The translations under genes were made by a program, and so were the position numbers. Positions 11,588 through 23,100 of a DNA stretch of 64,000 bases are shown one piece after another. This DNA is from Ceratothoa steindachneri (taxonomy: Eukaryota > Arthropoda > Malacostraca > Isopoda > Cymothoidae): assembly GCA_963969495.1 (NCBI GenBank), contig OZ018321.1, positions 193,066,087 to 193,130,086 of the forward strand. The letters are read 5' to 3'. Position 1 is the first letter of the stretch. Every line of letters begins with the position of its first letter. The notes under the pieces were generated by a model that was not told the DNA's origin, did not search any database, and saw only the letters and a program-made list of their open reading frames with translations.

Positions 11588-12380
11588 TTCGTTAGTCGTA
11601 GCAACCTTTGTTATTCACAGCCAGCTTCGTGACTCGTAGCAACCTTCGTGCGAGTTAGCAACCTTTGTTAGTCACAGCAACCTCCGTAAATCACAGCCAG
11701 CTTCGTGAGTCGTAGCAACCTTCGTGAGAGTTAGCAACTTTCGTTAGTCGCAGCAACCTCCGCTATTCACAGCCAGCTTCGTGAGTTGTAGCAACCTTCG
11801 TGAGAGTTAGCAACCTTCGTTAGTCGCAGCAACCTCCGTTATTCACAGCCAGCTTCGTGAGTCGTAGCAACCTTCGTGAGAGTTAGCAACCTTTGTTAGT
11901 CGCAGCAACCTCCGTTATTCACAGCCAGCTTCGTGAGTCGTAGCAACCTTCGTGAGAGTTAGCAACTTTCGTTAGTCGTAGCAACCTCCGTTATTCACAG
12001 CCAGCTTCGTGAGTCGTAGCAACCTTCATGAGAGTTAGCAACCTTCGTTAGTCGCAGCAACCTCCGTTATTCACAGCCAGCTTCGTGATTCGCAGCAACC
12101 TTCCTGAGTCACTGCAATCTTCGTTAGTCGCAGCAACCTCCGTTATTCACAGCCAGCTTCGTGAGTCGTAGCAACCTTCGTGAGAGTTGGCAACCTTCGT
12201 TAGTCGCAGCAACTTCCGTTATTCACAGCCAGCTTCGTGAATCGTAGCAACCTTCGTGAGAGTTAGCAACTTTCGTTAGTCGCAGAAACCTCCGTTATTC
12301 ACAGCCAGCTTCGTGAGTCGTAGCAACCTTCGTGAGAGTTAGCAACTTTCGTTAGTCGCAGCAACCTTCGTTATTCACAG
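11588..12380. repeat. 76-bp higher-order repeat inside the 19-bp array
   Basis: About ten consecutive, nearly identical blocks of 76 bp, equal to four 19-bp monomers. Each block passes through TTAGTCGCAGCAACC, TCCGTTATTCACAGCCAGC, TTCGTGAGTCGTAGCAACC and TTCGTGAGAGTTAGCAACC. The four monomers differ from each other far more than the same monomer differs between blocks. That is the signature of recent amplification of a four-monomer unit. Two interruptions (near 12088-12125 and 12385-12425) reuse older monomers. Confidence 0.9.
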
Positions 12381-12745
12381 CTACCTTCGTGATTCGCAGC
12401 AACCTTCCTGAGTCACTGCAATCTTCGTTAGTCGCAGCAACCTCCGTTAGTGGCAACAATGTACGTGGGTCGCAGCAACCTTCCCGAGTCACTGCAATCT
12501 TCGTGAGTCGCAGCAACAATCGACATTCAGAGGTAAGGAACTGTATATGTGATTGTCGCAGGATTACTCCCTAAATTGCATTTGCAGGTGATGTCTCTCC
12601 TGGAGTCCAATAATGGCATCTTGAGGGAGATAAGCGCTCTTTGTGTAGTTAGTTGACAAACAATTCCGTAAAGATCCGGTGATCTACCTCAGGAAATCAG
12701 TGGTAGAGACTTTGAAGACATTGGAGAGAAACTTTGGTGTTATGA

Positions 12746-15285
12746 TTGAATTATTATTATAATTATGATCATTATTATCGTTATTATTATTATCATTATT
12801 ATTATAATCCTATTATTATCATTATTGTTATTATCGGTATTATTATTATCATTATTATTATCTTTATTATTATTATCATTATTATTATCGTTAGTATTAT
12901 TATCATTATTATTATAGTTATTATTCTTATTCTTATTCTTATTCTCATTCTCATTCTCATTCTCATTCTCATTCTTATTCTTATTCTCATTCTTATTCTC
13001 ATTCTCATTCTCATACTCATTCTTATTCTCATTCTCATTCTCATTCTTATTATTATTCTAATTCTCATTCTCATTCTTATTCTCATTCTCATTCTTATTC
13101 TCAGTCTCATTCTGATTCTCATTCTAATTCTCATTCTCATTATTATTATTATTCTTATTCTCATTCTTATTCTCATTCTCATTCTCATTCTCATTTTCAT
13201 TCTTATTCTAATTCTCATTCTCATTCTCATTCTCATTCTTATTCTTATTATCATTCTTATTCTTATTCTCATTTTTATTCTTATTCTCATTCTCATTCTC
13301 ATTCTCATTCTCATTCTTATTTTTATTCTCATTCTCATTCTCATTCTCATTCTAATTTGCATTCTCATTCTCATTCTTATTCTCATTCTCATTCTCATTC
13401 TCATTCTAATTCTTATTCTTATTCTCATTCTCATTCTCATTCTCATTCTTATTCTCATTCTCATTCTCATTCTCATTTTTATTTTTATTCTCATTCTCAT
13501 TCTCATTCTTATTCTTATTCTTATTCTTATTCTCATTCTCATTCTCATTCTCATTCTCATTCTAATTCTTATTTTCATTTTCATTCTCATTCTCATTCTC
13601 ATTCTCATTCTCATTTTCATTCTTATTCTTATTCTTATTCTTATTCTTATTCTTATTCTCATTCTCATTCTCATTCTCATTCTCATTCTCATTCTTATTC
13701 TCATTCTCATTCTCATTCTCATTCTCATTCTTATTCTTATTCCCATTCTTATTTTCATTCTCATTCTCATTCTCATTCTTATTCTTATTCTCATTCTTAT
13801 TTTCATTCTCATTCTCATTCTTATTCTTATTCTCATTCTCATTCTCATCCTCATTCTCATTCTCATTCTTATTCTCATTCTCATTCTTATTCTTATTCTC
13901 ATTCTCATTCTCATTTTCATTCTTATTCTTATTCTTATTCTTATTCTCGTTCTCGTTCTCATTCTCATTCTCATTCTCATTCTTATTCTCATTCTCATTC
14001 TCATTCTCATTCTCATTCTTATTCTTATTCTTATTCTCATTCTTATTTTCATTCTCATTTTCATAATTATTCTTATTTTCATTCTCATTTTCATAATTAT
14101 TCTTATTCTTATTCTCATTCTCATTCTCATTCTCATTCTCATTCTTATTCTCATTCTCATTCTCATTCTCATTCTCATTCTTATCCTTATTCTTATTCTC
14201 ATTCTCATTCTCATTCTCATTCTCATTCTCATTCTCATTCTTATTCTCATTCTCATTCTCATTCTTATTCTCATTCTTATGTTTATTCTCATGTTTATTC
14301 TCATTCTTATTATTATTCTTATTCTTATTCTTATTCTCATTCTCATTCTCATTCTCATTATCATTCTCATTCTCATTCTCATTCTCATTCTTATTCTTAT
14401 TCTAATTCTTATTCTCATTCTCATTCTCATTCTCATTCTTATTCTTATTCTTATTCTTATTCTCATTCTTATTATCATTTCCATTCTTATTCTTATTCTT
14501 ATTCTCATTATCATTCTCATTTTCATTCTCATTCTCATTCTCATTCTCATTCTCATTCTCAATCTCATTCTTATTTTTATTCTCATGTTTATTCACATGT
14601 TTATTCTCATTCTCATTCTTACATTCTTATACTCATTTTCATTCTTATTCTTATTCTTATTCTTATTCTTATTCTCATTCTTATTCTCATTCTTATTCTT
14701 TTTTTTCTTTCTTATTCTCATTCTCATTCTTATTCTTATTCTCATTCTCATTCTTATTCTTATTCTTATTCTCATTCTCATTCTCATTCTCATTCTCATT
14801 CTCATTCTTATTCTCATTCTCATTCTCATTCCTATTCTTATTCTTATTTTCATTCTCATTCTCATTCTCATTCTCATTCTCATTCTCATTCTCATTCCTA
14901 TTCTTATTCTTATTCTCATTCTCATTCTCATTCTTATTCTCATTCTCATTCTCATTCTCATTCTTATTCTTATTCTCATTCTCATTCTCATTCTCATTCT
15001 CATTCTCATTCTCATTCTCATTCTCTTTCTTATTCGCATTCGCATTTTCATTCTCATTCTTATTCTCACTCTCATTCTTATTCTCATTCTCATTCTCATT
15101 CTTATTTTCATTCTCATTCTCATTCTTATTCAAATTCTCATTCTCATTCTCATTCTTATTCTTATTCTTATTCTCATTCTCATTCTCATTCTCATTCTTC
15201 TTATCATTATTATTAATAATATTATTATGATTATTTTTATTGTTATTGTTATTCCCATTATTATTATTATTATTCAGTAGATGAA
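12746..15285. repeat. 2.5-kb hexanucleotide microsatellite
   Basis: Almost pure repeat of ATTCTC and ATTCTT units with occasional ATTTTC, ATTCTA or ATGTTT variants. It is bordered on both sides by (ATT)n-rich sequence (12750-12930 and 15200-15275). The six-base period leaves all frames free of stops for long distances. The result is spurious ORFs of up to 844 codons made of dipeptide repeats: Ile-Leu, Ser-His or Ser-Tyr on one strand, Met-Arg, Ile-Arg, Asn-Glu or Asn-Lys on the other. The ATT borders suggest the hexamer arose from an ATT tract by substitution and expansion. Confidence 0.97.
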
Positions 15286-16350
15286 ATGGAAACGTTGTCA
15301 CCCCCTGGCAGAGATCATGGCCCAATCCCACGGCGGGGTGGTGTAGCCCCTTTGTGCGACAGAGCCTTCCAGGCTCTATGGCCATTTTAGTTCCAGTCAG
15401 TCGTGGTGTGGTCCTCCTTAGCGCACCCACAAATGCCAAATCTTGTCCATAAACCCGCCAATACATAGTTAATCTACAACAAACAACGACACTCCAATAA
15501 ATATAACACGGACAAAAACCACCCAAACATTGATTGTATGTGCACATGTGCGCGCATTCGGTAAATGAAAAGAAACAAATTAGTTTACCTTCTCCATCTC
15601 ATAAACTTCAATATTTGATTTCCATGTCTTGTCACTTAATCCGAAAACCGTCCAGGATTTGGGGACGGTCTGGAATGGTGTTCAGGAAGAGAGAGAGAGA
15701 GAGAGAGCGAGAGATATACCCTGCTCCCCCCCTTCCCTCTCTAATCACAAAAAGAAAGACTCCAGCCGATAAGACACCTCGGAGACAATTCATTGTGTAC
15801 AATCACTCCTAAACGTCACCCTGAAGCCATCTTCCCGTACGTAACATTAGTGAATTTTGACAACAACGTTGTAAATCTTTCCCGGCGGTAACCGAGCGAT
15901 GAACGGGTTGCTTGCATGTGTGATTTTAGCCGCGTGTGCACCCTGTTTCGTATGCAAACTGGAAAGATATGTTTCCAGGAGAACGAGTCGGCGTGAGGCA
16001 TTTTGTGTTCTGTTGTAACAGATAAACGGCTTAAGATTGGACACGGAGAATGTTTATGTAAACAAGAGGCTTTCATTGGATGGTTTGTTACTGTTATACT
16101 TTGTAACATTGTCGCCTTACATGTTTTACATGTGTGTGCGCGATTAGAAGAGCGAGAAATATACGGACTCGTGTTCTTAGTGGGGTAAAACTTTATTCGT
16201 GAATTGCCTGTTAATAATGCTCGTTTCTCAGCTGACCACAAAGTATGAATATGTATACATAAGATTGTACACACACAAACACTTACGTTTAAGGGCAGAA
16301 TCTCTTCTTTTTCTCATGGGTTGGTTTAAAGTGGACTGAGAGTATTTGGT
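15286..16350. other. Gene-free stretch with short GA run
   Basis: Contains a short (GA)n run near 15689-15714 and unremarkable sequence otherwise. ORFs at 15534-15812 and on the minus strand at 15816-16274 have no recognisable domain. Confidence 0.35.
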
Positions 16351-16351
16351 T

Positions 16352-16630
16352 TCCCGGCTAGTATAGTGGTTAGCGTTCCTGCCCGGCAATCGTTGGGTTG
16401 GCAGTTCGATCTCCGTCCGGATTCTTTTTAAGCTGACTATTTACTAGGGAGGTTATCTCCGTGACTGGGCATCACTTTGGGACGGGTAGGTGGAGCTCGT
16501 AGCCAAGGGAAAACTCTGATTTCCAACCCTGGAGAAGGAGAAATGGGTTCCCCACTCTAGTATCGGGTCAAGTCCACTATGGATGCTACAATATAAAAAC
16601 ACACCATAGTTCGCGTCAAACGCCGCATCA
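16352..16630 (+). repeat. tRNA-derived SINE-like element
   Basis: The first ~70 bases are tRNA-like: TCCCGGCTAGTATAGTGGTT carries an A-box and D-arm typical of tRNA-Asp-like genes. It continues into an anticodon-arm-like region and a degenerate B-box, GCAGTTCGATCTCC, near 16401-16414. The acceptor and T-stem pairings are poor, so a working tRNA gene is unlikely. A ~200-base unrelated body follows, ending near AAAAACACACCATAG. Its 3' part loosely resembles the repeats at 29.2 kb and 57.0 kb (AAACACACCA), so they may share a tail. No target duplication was identified. Confidence 0.5.
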
Positions 16631-17629
16631 GCGTAGTTATGTAATGTTCTCTTTCTTCAATTCCATTCACTCGATATCCACCTATCTTCCTTAAAGAAGA
16701 AGATTTTGTCTTCCTCTGTCATCACTGTTCGCACTTTTTTCTGTACAATTCCTCACTACTGCTTCATCTCCTGTTTCCCACGTAATCAAGAAACTCGATA
16801 TTCGAAGTTTTTACGTAGACATTCTCTCGAGTAGGGCAAAGAGCCCTCGTGTTAATGCAAAACGTGAACAATAAGAAAATATAGACAATTCAAAACAGTT
16901 CTTTTAAGGGTTGTTTTATTGATCTGATGGAACAACCACCTGCTTGTTAGGAAAGAGCCCCATCCCTTTCTAGTTACGCCAGATGCAGGGAAAAAAACGA
17001 ATAACTATTTCTAAAACAACCGCGTTCCTTCATTTGCTTTTCATCGCTTGGCACAAATATCCTCACACCTAACGATCCATTGGGTGCTAAAATAAAGAAC
17101 AAATATCAAACCAGATGTGCTGCTCAAGAGAACCTAATCTTTTTTTTACTATTTTGTCCCCTTTATTCACTCTTTCTTCTCCCTACCTTTATCTTTTCCT
17201 TAGTTTCTTTTTCGGCAGTCTCGTCCTTCGCTGCTTTTTTGATTATCACTGAAAAAGCCAAACGAGATGGTAGAGTTTTCTTCCTTTCCTGGATTGCAAG
17301 ATGAAATAACTGTAGGTAATCGGTCAATCTTTGAGTACTTAGGAACTGTATCAAATGAACCTTACATTTTGGGTTTTGCCAACATGTTGGAGCAGAGTAC
17401 AGTTTATAATTGTTTTAGTTATATAACAGTGCATACAGCCGTGGATCTTGGATGGTATAGCAATCTATACCGTTGGTATTGCCATATATAACTGACCTTA
17501 AATGGCGCCTTATTTTTGTGATTGATTGATGAACCTTGTGAATATTCACTGGCTGGTCGTGATTAAGGCCTGCAGGGGGGTCTACAGGAACCGGACGTTC
17601 GGCCGACCTGTCAAGAAACTTAGAGCCAC
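16631..17629. other. Gene-free stretch
   Basis: Short ORFs around 17080-17491 on both strands are T-rich or S/K-rich and look like chance. No array or RNA gene was seen. Confidence 0.35.
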
Positions 17630-17631
17630 GG

Positions 17632-17872
17632 GGCTGTTGGAACGGATGCAGAGAAGTGCAACTAAAATGAATGCAGAGATTAAGTGTAAATTATGCAAAT
17701 AAGAACGATTAGAACTCGCCATTAGGCGATTAACTGTCAATCTGACAGAAATGGTTTAATTACTAAAAGGATCGAGTGTTTTTTATTATAGCTTGCTGTT
17801 AGAGATGGAGGAAAGAGCAGACACTCAAGGAAATTGGTTTGAATTGTTAAAGAAGTACTTCAACTGGACCAT
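17632..17872 (+). pseudogene. CR1-like LINE fragment
   Basis: Two short in-frame pieces, LLERMQRSATKMNAEIK and then LLLEMEERADTQGNWFELLK. They match the region just before the C-terminus of the CR1-like ORF in this window, where positions 60080-60200 give LLFEMDERANTRQNGLKLMN. Order and spacing agree, with a stop codon and frame changes between them. It is a second, more decayed scrap of the same LINE family, without the catalytic domain. Confidence 0.6.
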
Positions 17873-18009
17873 ATTTTAAATTTATTTTACTTACAAAGCC
17901 ACATGAGGTGAAATAGTCTACCGTTACACTACTTGAAAGGAGTAATTTTTAAGTGGTTAATATTACCAAATAAAAAGCAGAAAGGAGAAGTTAACTTAAG
18001 GCACAAGAA

Positions 18010-18352
18010 GGAAAGCTCTGGAAAAGATACGTGTAAAAATGCCCGAGATCAGTTTCCAATAAATTATGTCTAAAAATTATGCCAGATATCAGTCTTCAAA
18101 AGATGATGGCTATAAATGATGCCCAAGATCAGTCTCAAAAAATCATGTCTAAAAATGATGCCAGAGATCAGTCTTCATAAGTCATGCCTAAAATAATACC
18201 AGAGATCAGTCTCCAATAACTTACGCGTAAAGATAATGATAGAGAGCAGTCTCCATTAAATCACGTGTAAAAATAACGTCAAAGATCAATCTCCAATAAG
18301 TTACATGTACGAATCATGCCAGAACTCAGTCTCCAATAGGTGAAGTGTAAAA
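18010..18352. repeat. 40-bp minisatellite, about eight copies
   Basis: Tandem units of about 40 bp sharing TCTAAAAATGATGCCAGAG and ATCAGTCTCCAATAA. Copies diverge by roughly a fifth of positions and vary slightly in length. No coding content. Confidence 0.85.
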
Positions 18353-18599
18353 AAAAATATAATCCGTTTTTCTTTCAGTATTTGATCGCAAAATATTCAT
18401 TTTTCAAGCCTGGAGGCTCTAGAGAGATGCCCGGTCGCAGACAAAGGCATCGCGAAGAATTCTAAGATTCAGGAGAATTTGCTCCTAATTTTTGTGTTTA
18501 AAAGTTTGTCAGTAATCCTAGACTTAATATTATAGTAAATAGCACGAATCTTCTGCACACACGTAGATAAGTACGCGACAGTGCATTAAGAAAGCAAAT

Positions 18600-18745
18600 T
18601 ATTGTACTTCCTTTTATTTTCTTTCATTTTCTTTCTTTTCCTTTCGCTTCCTTTTCTTTCATTTCCCTTTCCCTTTCTTTCCTTTCCTTTCCTTTCCCTC
18701 CTCTTCCTTCCTTTCCCTTTATTTCCTTTCCATTCCATTTCTCTT
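18600..18745. repeat. Pyrimidine tract of TTTCC/TTTCTT units
   Basis: Degenerate polypyrimidine stretch of CTTTCC, TTTCTT and related pentamers on the plus strand. It is a polypurine tract on the other strand. Confidence 0.85.
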
Positions 18746-18940
18746 AAATGCATCGTAACTAATTAAGTTAAATCTTTAATCTAGTAAATTCGCGGTAAAG
18801 CCCTACACCTACTTTGTTTCTTCTCCTGCTGACCTTCAGTTGAATCCCCCAAGGGTTGGTATAACACAGGTAATGCTTACTACACCTGGAACCTGGAAGA
18901 GTGGCACGCCCTCCTGGCCCCAGTTTCCCAAGAGAAACTG

Positions 18941-18941
<1 letters not shown>

Positions 18942-18996
<55 letters not shown>
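18942..18996. repeat. (CT)n dinucleotide microsatellite
   Basis: Uninterrupted TC/CT repeat of about 27 units. It explains the Arg-Glu and Ser-Leu dipeptide ORFs that cross it on either strand. Confidence 0.97.
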
Positions 18997-18998
<2 letters not shown>

Positions 18999-19436
18999 GT
19001 CGTCTTTCGCACCTCTAAAATCTCCCGCTGCCTTATCCACCGCGCCTGTTTAGACCCAACAGAAGGGGAAAGAGAGCGTTAAACTTCTTTTTAAGCAATC
19101 AGTTGACGAGAATTTGGGTGTTTTCTCAAAGACTTCAAAATTCTTAGTTTACCTTTTTTGTTTATTTATTCAAAATCGATAAATGTTCGCCTTTTATCAC
19201 AACTTACGATGATTCTCTCCTAAGATTTCCTTTGTCATGTGGTGCGAAACCCTTTTTCCCGCCGCGGAAGGAATTCCAAGGTTTCTTTTACGACTGGACG
19301 AATGAGCACCTGAGTGCTCCCCCACCCCTCCAGCTCTCCGATCGTCATTGCTGTATCAATCATTTTTTATTCATTTTTTTTTTGCTTTTGTTTCTTCTTT
19401 GGACCCGCGTCAGGATAAATATAACCAAGGTCGAAA

Positions 19437-19890
19437 TAAGGCGTTAAAACGCTTAAAAATATCACTCTTAAAATTAAAACCCTTAAAATTAACACCCTTA
19501 AAATTTACACCTTTAAAATTAACACACTTAAAATTGACACCTTTAAAATTGACACCTTTAAAATTAACATCTTTAAAATTAACACCCTTAAAATAACCAC
19601 ATTTAAAATTAACACCCTTAAAAGTGTTACCAAAAAAATAACACCGTTAAAATTAACATAATTTAAACTAACACCATTAAAATTGACACTCTTAAAATTA
19701 ACACCCTTTAAATTAACACCCTTAAAAATAACACCTTTAAAATGAACACCCTTAAAATTAACACCTTTAAAATGAACACCCTTTAAACTAACACCGTTTA
19801 AATTGACACTCTTGAAATTAAGACCCTTAAAACTAACACTTAAAATTGACACCCATGGAATTAACACCCTTAAAATTGACACCCATAAGA
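19437..19890. repeat. 15-bp minisatellite
   Basis: About 30 tandem copies of a 15-bp unit close to TTAAAATTAACACCC, with local variants. The unit length is a multiple of three, so reading frames stay coherent. They translate as LKLTP pentapeptides on one strand and FKGVN-like pentapeptides on the other. These are products of the array and not evidence for a pentapeptide-repeat protein. Confidence 0.93.
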
Positions 19891-20199
19891 TTTACCCCCT
19901 TTCTACGACCTTCTCCGCAGGATTCCCCATAATGTTAATTGAAATGTTGGCTTTTTTCGGCCCGAGTTTAAATCCTATTTGTCAATTGGAGCCGTCGCTT
20001 GAAACCAATGAGGCATACCTCGTTGCCCCTGCTGATACCTCTATTTCACAAGGCAGTTCCATCTATTTATTTATTCATTCCATAATTCATTTATTTATTT
20101 ATTAAATTGCCCATTCATCTGTTTATCATTTTCCTAATGTATCTACTCTTTTGCCTATTATGGTAATTTTTACCTATTTATTTACTTATTTGCATACTG

Positions 20200-23100
20200 T
20201 GACCCCAGTAGGGGTTACCCCAATTATCCAGAGGGGCTGTACGTCCTCAGGGCCCGAGTGAAATTAGGGGCTGCACGGTCACTGTGTTCACTTGAACTCT
20301 TTAACGTGAACTGGGTGGTGGTGGTGGTGGGGAGGGGGGTCCCCTTGTCCCTTTCAGCGCCCCATTTTTCTATCCCCTCAATTCTTTGTCTAGCCTCGCA
20401 TGAAGATGGATGGTGTGGATCGGGGCACTTCCCTCCCCGTCGTACAACTGAAACCCGGAGGAGAAAACTGACCCCTCGTTCACAGTGAGCCGCAAGGCAG
20501 TGCCCTGTACAGGCTATTGCCCTTTTACCTGGGGGAGCTGTACGCCCTACTGGCGGCCTCACGGCCTGCAAGGTAGAACCTAACCCCAAATGAAACCTCC
20601 AATCTGGGTCCAGGTTTAGGGAACTTGATGCATTACCCCGGTCCCTTTATGCACCCTTTCTACTCAGACTGTCCCTTTCTTTACCTCTTTTATTGGTCCC
20701 GTCTTTCACTGCGCTTTTGGGGGATTTACCCATGGTCCAATATCTACTGGATGTCAAGCGTGGTGCCCCCGCCTTCTCCGAGGCCTGTCACCAAGCTGGA
20801 TCTGCCACTCCAACCTGCCTACCACACCATCGGTGGCTTTGGTGTGGTGGTAATAGCGTATACTTTCCGTCCAATCCATATCGGCCGGGACAAGAAAGAG
20901 GGACCACTTGGGCGATCCATTGTTGAGGTCAGAGTGGAGCCACCGAGGCAGAGGCAGTTAATTTTATTAGAAGGCAATGAGTGATCGCATCCCCTTGGAT
21001 ACAACATCGCACCCCCTTGAATTGAGAGTGGCAAAGAAGGCTACGACGCATCTCTGACTCATGTAGGGACGCCCCTCTCACTACTTTCTAGTGATAGACG
21101 TTTTTCAATTTACTACTCTTCGAATTGCCCACAGACAGCTCCACATCTTTTGAGAAGGTGCTTTTTCAGCGCTCCTCCCCATTAAATATCTCGTAGCAGA
21201 GGTTGGTTTCTCCTATTTTTTATTACTACGAGTTCAGAGCTTTCTCCCATCACCTTCTTTTATAGAATTGCCTCGGGGCGACTTTATTCTAGCAGCGGGT
21301 ACAAAGGGACAAAGGGTTCTTCAATCAAGCGAAGACCAATAGGTCCAGCTCGGGGCGCCCTCGGTTGGTGAAACCCAGAATAAAAAGAAAGTTTCAGATA
21401 ATGTGAGTTAAGTCTTAATGACGTCCGGGCCCCCATTGAGAGACTACCTAGCGTATTCAAGCCCAGTGGCTTTATAGGCTTACTGTTGATAAAGACCACT
21501 CACTGATGGTAGCATATTGGCCGAATGCCCATTTCCATCAGATAATGACTTTAGCTAAGTTGATAAGTAGATAGCCAAAGGGCACCTGTTTCTGCGACTG
21601 GAGCCTTCTGCCAAATGTGCTGGACCTTTTCTGAGGCGGCCATTAGTTGTGCTCTTTGGACTATTCAATACTTCGGCTGAGAAGGTGACACCGCAGTATA
21701 CCATAAATTTAATAAAAGGGCTGGTTTATGCGAGGAAACTCAGGGAATACTATTTGGAAGCTGTTACTGAAGATAGTGCCGCGGAGGGGCTACTACTGTT
21801 ATCGCTTCGGTCACACGAATCTTTCATGTAAGCGTACAAATTCGGGTCTCCCCAAGCTCTGTATAAATCCTCTAAGAGGATACACGATATGGCCTTATCA
21901 TGTACGGCCAAGTGTGTGATTGGTAGAGAGCTACACCTTTCTTCTTTGAATCAATATGGTATGTAACTCTTGGAGAAAGACGTCCTTCCGTTCAAATAAC
22001 TCACTGATTCTCTTTTAGCAAGGGGAAAGACTGGATCCTGTCGTCAACTTTGCGAACTATGGACAATATGAATCCAAAGTTTAAAATAAACCCTTTGCTA
22101 TTGGTCCCTGGTCCCTCCAGGTTTACGAGCATGGCCGTTTTCATGCTCATATGGAACCCTTCTGGTGGTTCTACTACTCCCCCACGTCAGATGTTCTCGT
22201 GGCGGACTGCCTCCCGAAAGTAGGAGAACACTAAGAGAACATCAGCTCCCACAACCCCGCTCAAGACCGGATAATGCGACTCGGAGAAGTGGGAGCCCTC
22301 CAAAAGAGTGGCTTCGAATTCCTAAACCGCCCCGCAAACCCAAGGACTCGCGTGTCGACCCCAGCCTCCCCGAATAGGTCCTTTAAAGGGACACCACCTT
22401 CAGTGCTTTCTACTCCTAACAACTCCCGACAATGGCGGTGCAGCTACTCATTGATAGAAGTTAACTTTTATTTCTGCGTACTTTCCGTCAGCCGACGTCG
22501 ATGTTGGGCCTTCCACCTTGTCGTGGCACGGTTGCTTAGGCCCATTCTCTGGCTTGAGTTCTTGAACGGTATCCACCCCTCTGGCTGAAATACACGATCA
22601 ATCCCAGGGTCAGGTTCGTGCCAACCTAATCGAAAAGTTGAAGACAGGTTAACTAAATTTGTCTGACTTTATGCAGCAGCACAGCCCAAACCCACTTCCC
22701 TTTCTTGTTTTGTTATGTCCCCTTGTTCTCCGGAAGCACAGTATGATTTTGAAAGGGAGGTGTTCGATGACCTTTATGGTAGAGACCACTTTTCCATTCA
22801 CCAACATTTCTTTTTCCTGGCCGTTGCCGCCTGAGAAAAAAAAAATCAGTGGTGCTTGGAATGAGCCCGGTGGTCTACATTTAAAGAAATAACTGATTTT
22901 TCTTCTCTTAGATCGGTGGATGGGGCCGGTGAGTTCTTCTCTGGCAACCTATTCACCGTGGACCTAAGAGCCATCCCTAGAACTCCTAACCGTTTTGCGC
23001 TGCACGCCTTCCGCTTAATTAGTGGTTGGCCGAGTATGAGATGGCCTTCAGGGAGAAGCGCTATACATACATTCGCTATAATCGGTGCCCAAACGATTTC

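Larger units (their letters stand above)
7421..12530. repeat. 5-kb minisatellite of 19-bp units
   Basis: Tandem array whose consensus is close to CTTCGTGAGTCGCAGCAAC (19 bp). Units differ by several substitutions and small indels over most of the array. Recurrent landmarks are GCAGCAAC, CTTCGTGAG and TGAGTCGCAG. Two sub-regions are homogenised into longer units: a 38-bp dimer at about 7877-8090 and a 76-bp tetramer at about 11588-12380. Nineteen is not a multiple of three, so translation cycles through frames and creates many Arg/Leu/Thr-rich ORFs of 60-200 codons, mainly on the minus strand. I regard all of these as artefacts. Confidence 0.95.

Noticed and set aside
7421..12530. Arg/Leu/Thr-rich proteins of 60-206 codons on the minus strand
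   Set aside because: They are translations of a 19-bp tandem array whose frame cycles every three units. They change with every indel and share no domain.
12746..15280. An 844-codon ORF and several long ORFs on both strands
   Set aside because: They are dipeptide repeats produced by a six-base microsatellite that lacks stops in several frames. No domain or codon signature of a gene is present.
16352..16421. Functional tRNA-Asp gene
   Set aside because: The D-arm is good but acceptor and T-stem pairing fail, and it is followed by a SINE-like body.
19437..19890. Pentapeptide-repeat-like ORFs (LKLTP; FKGVN on the other strand)
   Set aside because: The 15-bp minisatellite explains the five-residue period on both strands. 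There is no start context or flanking protein sequence.
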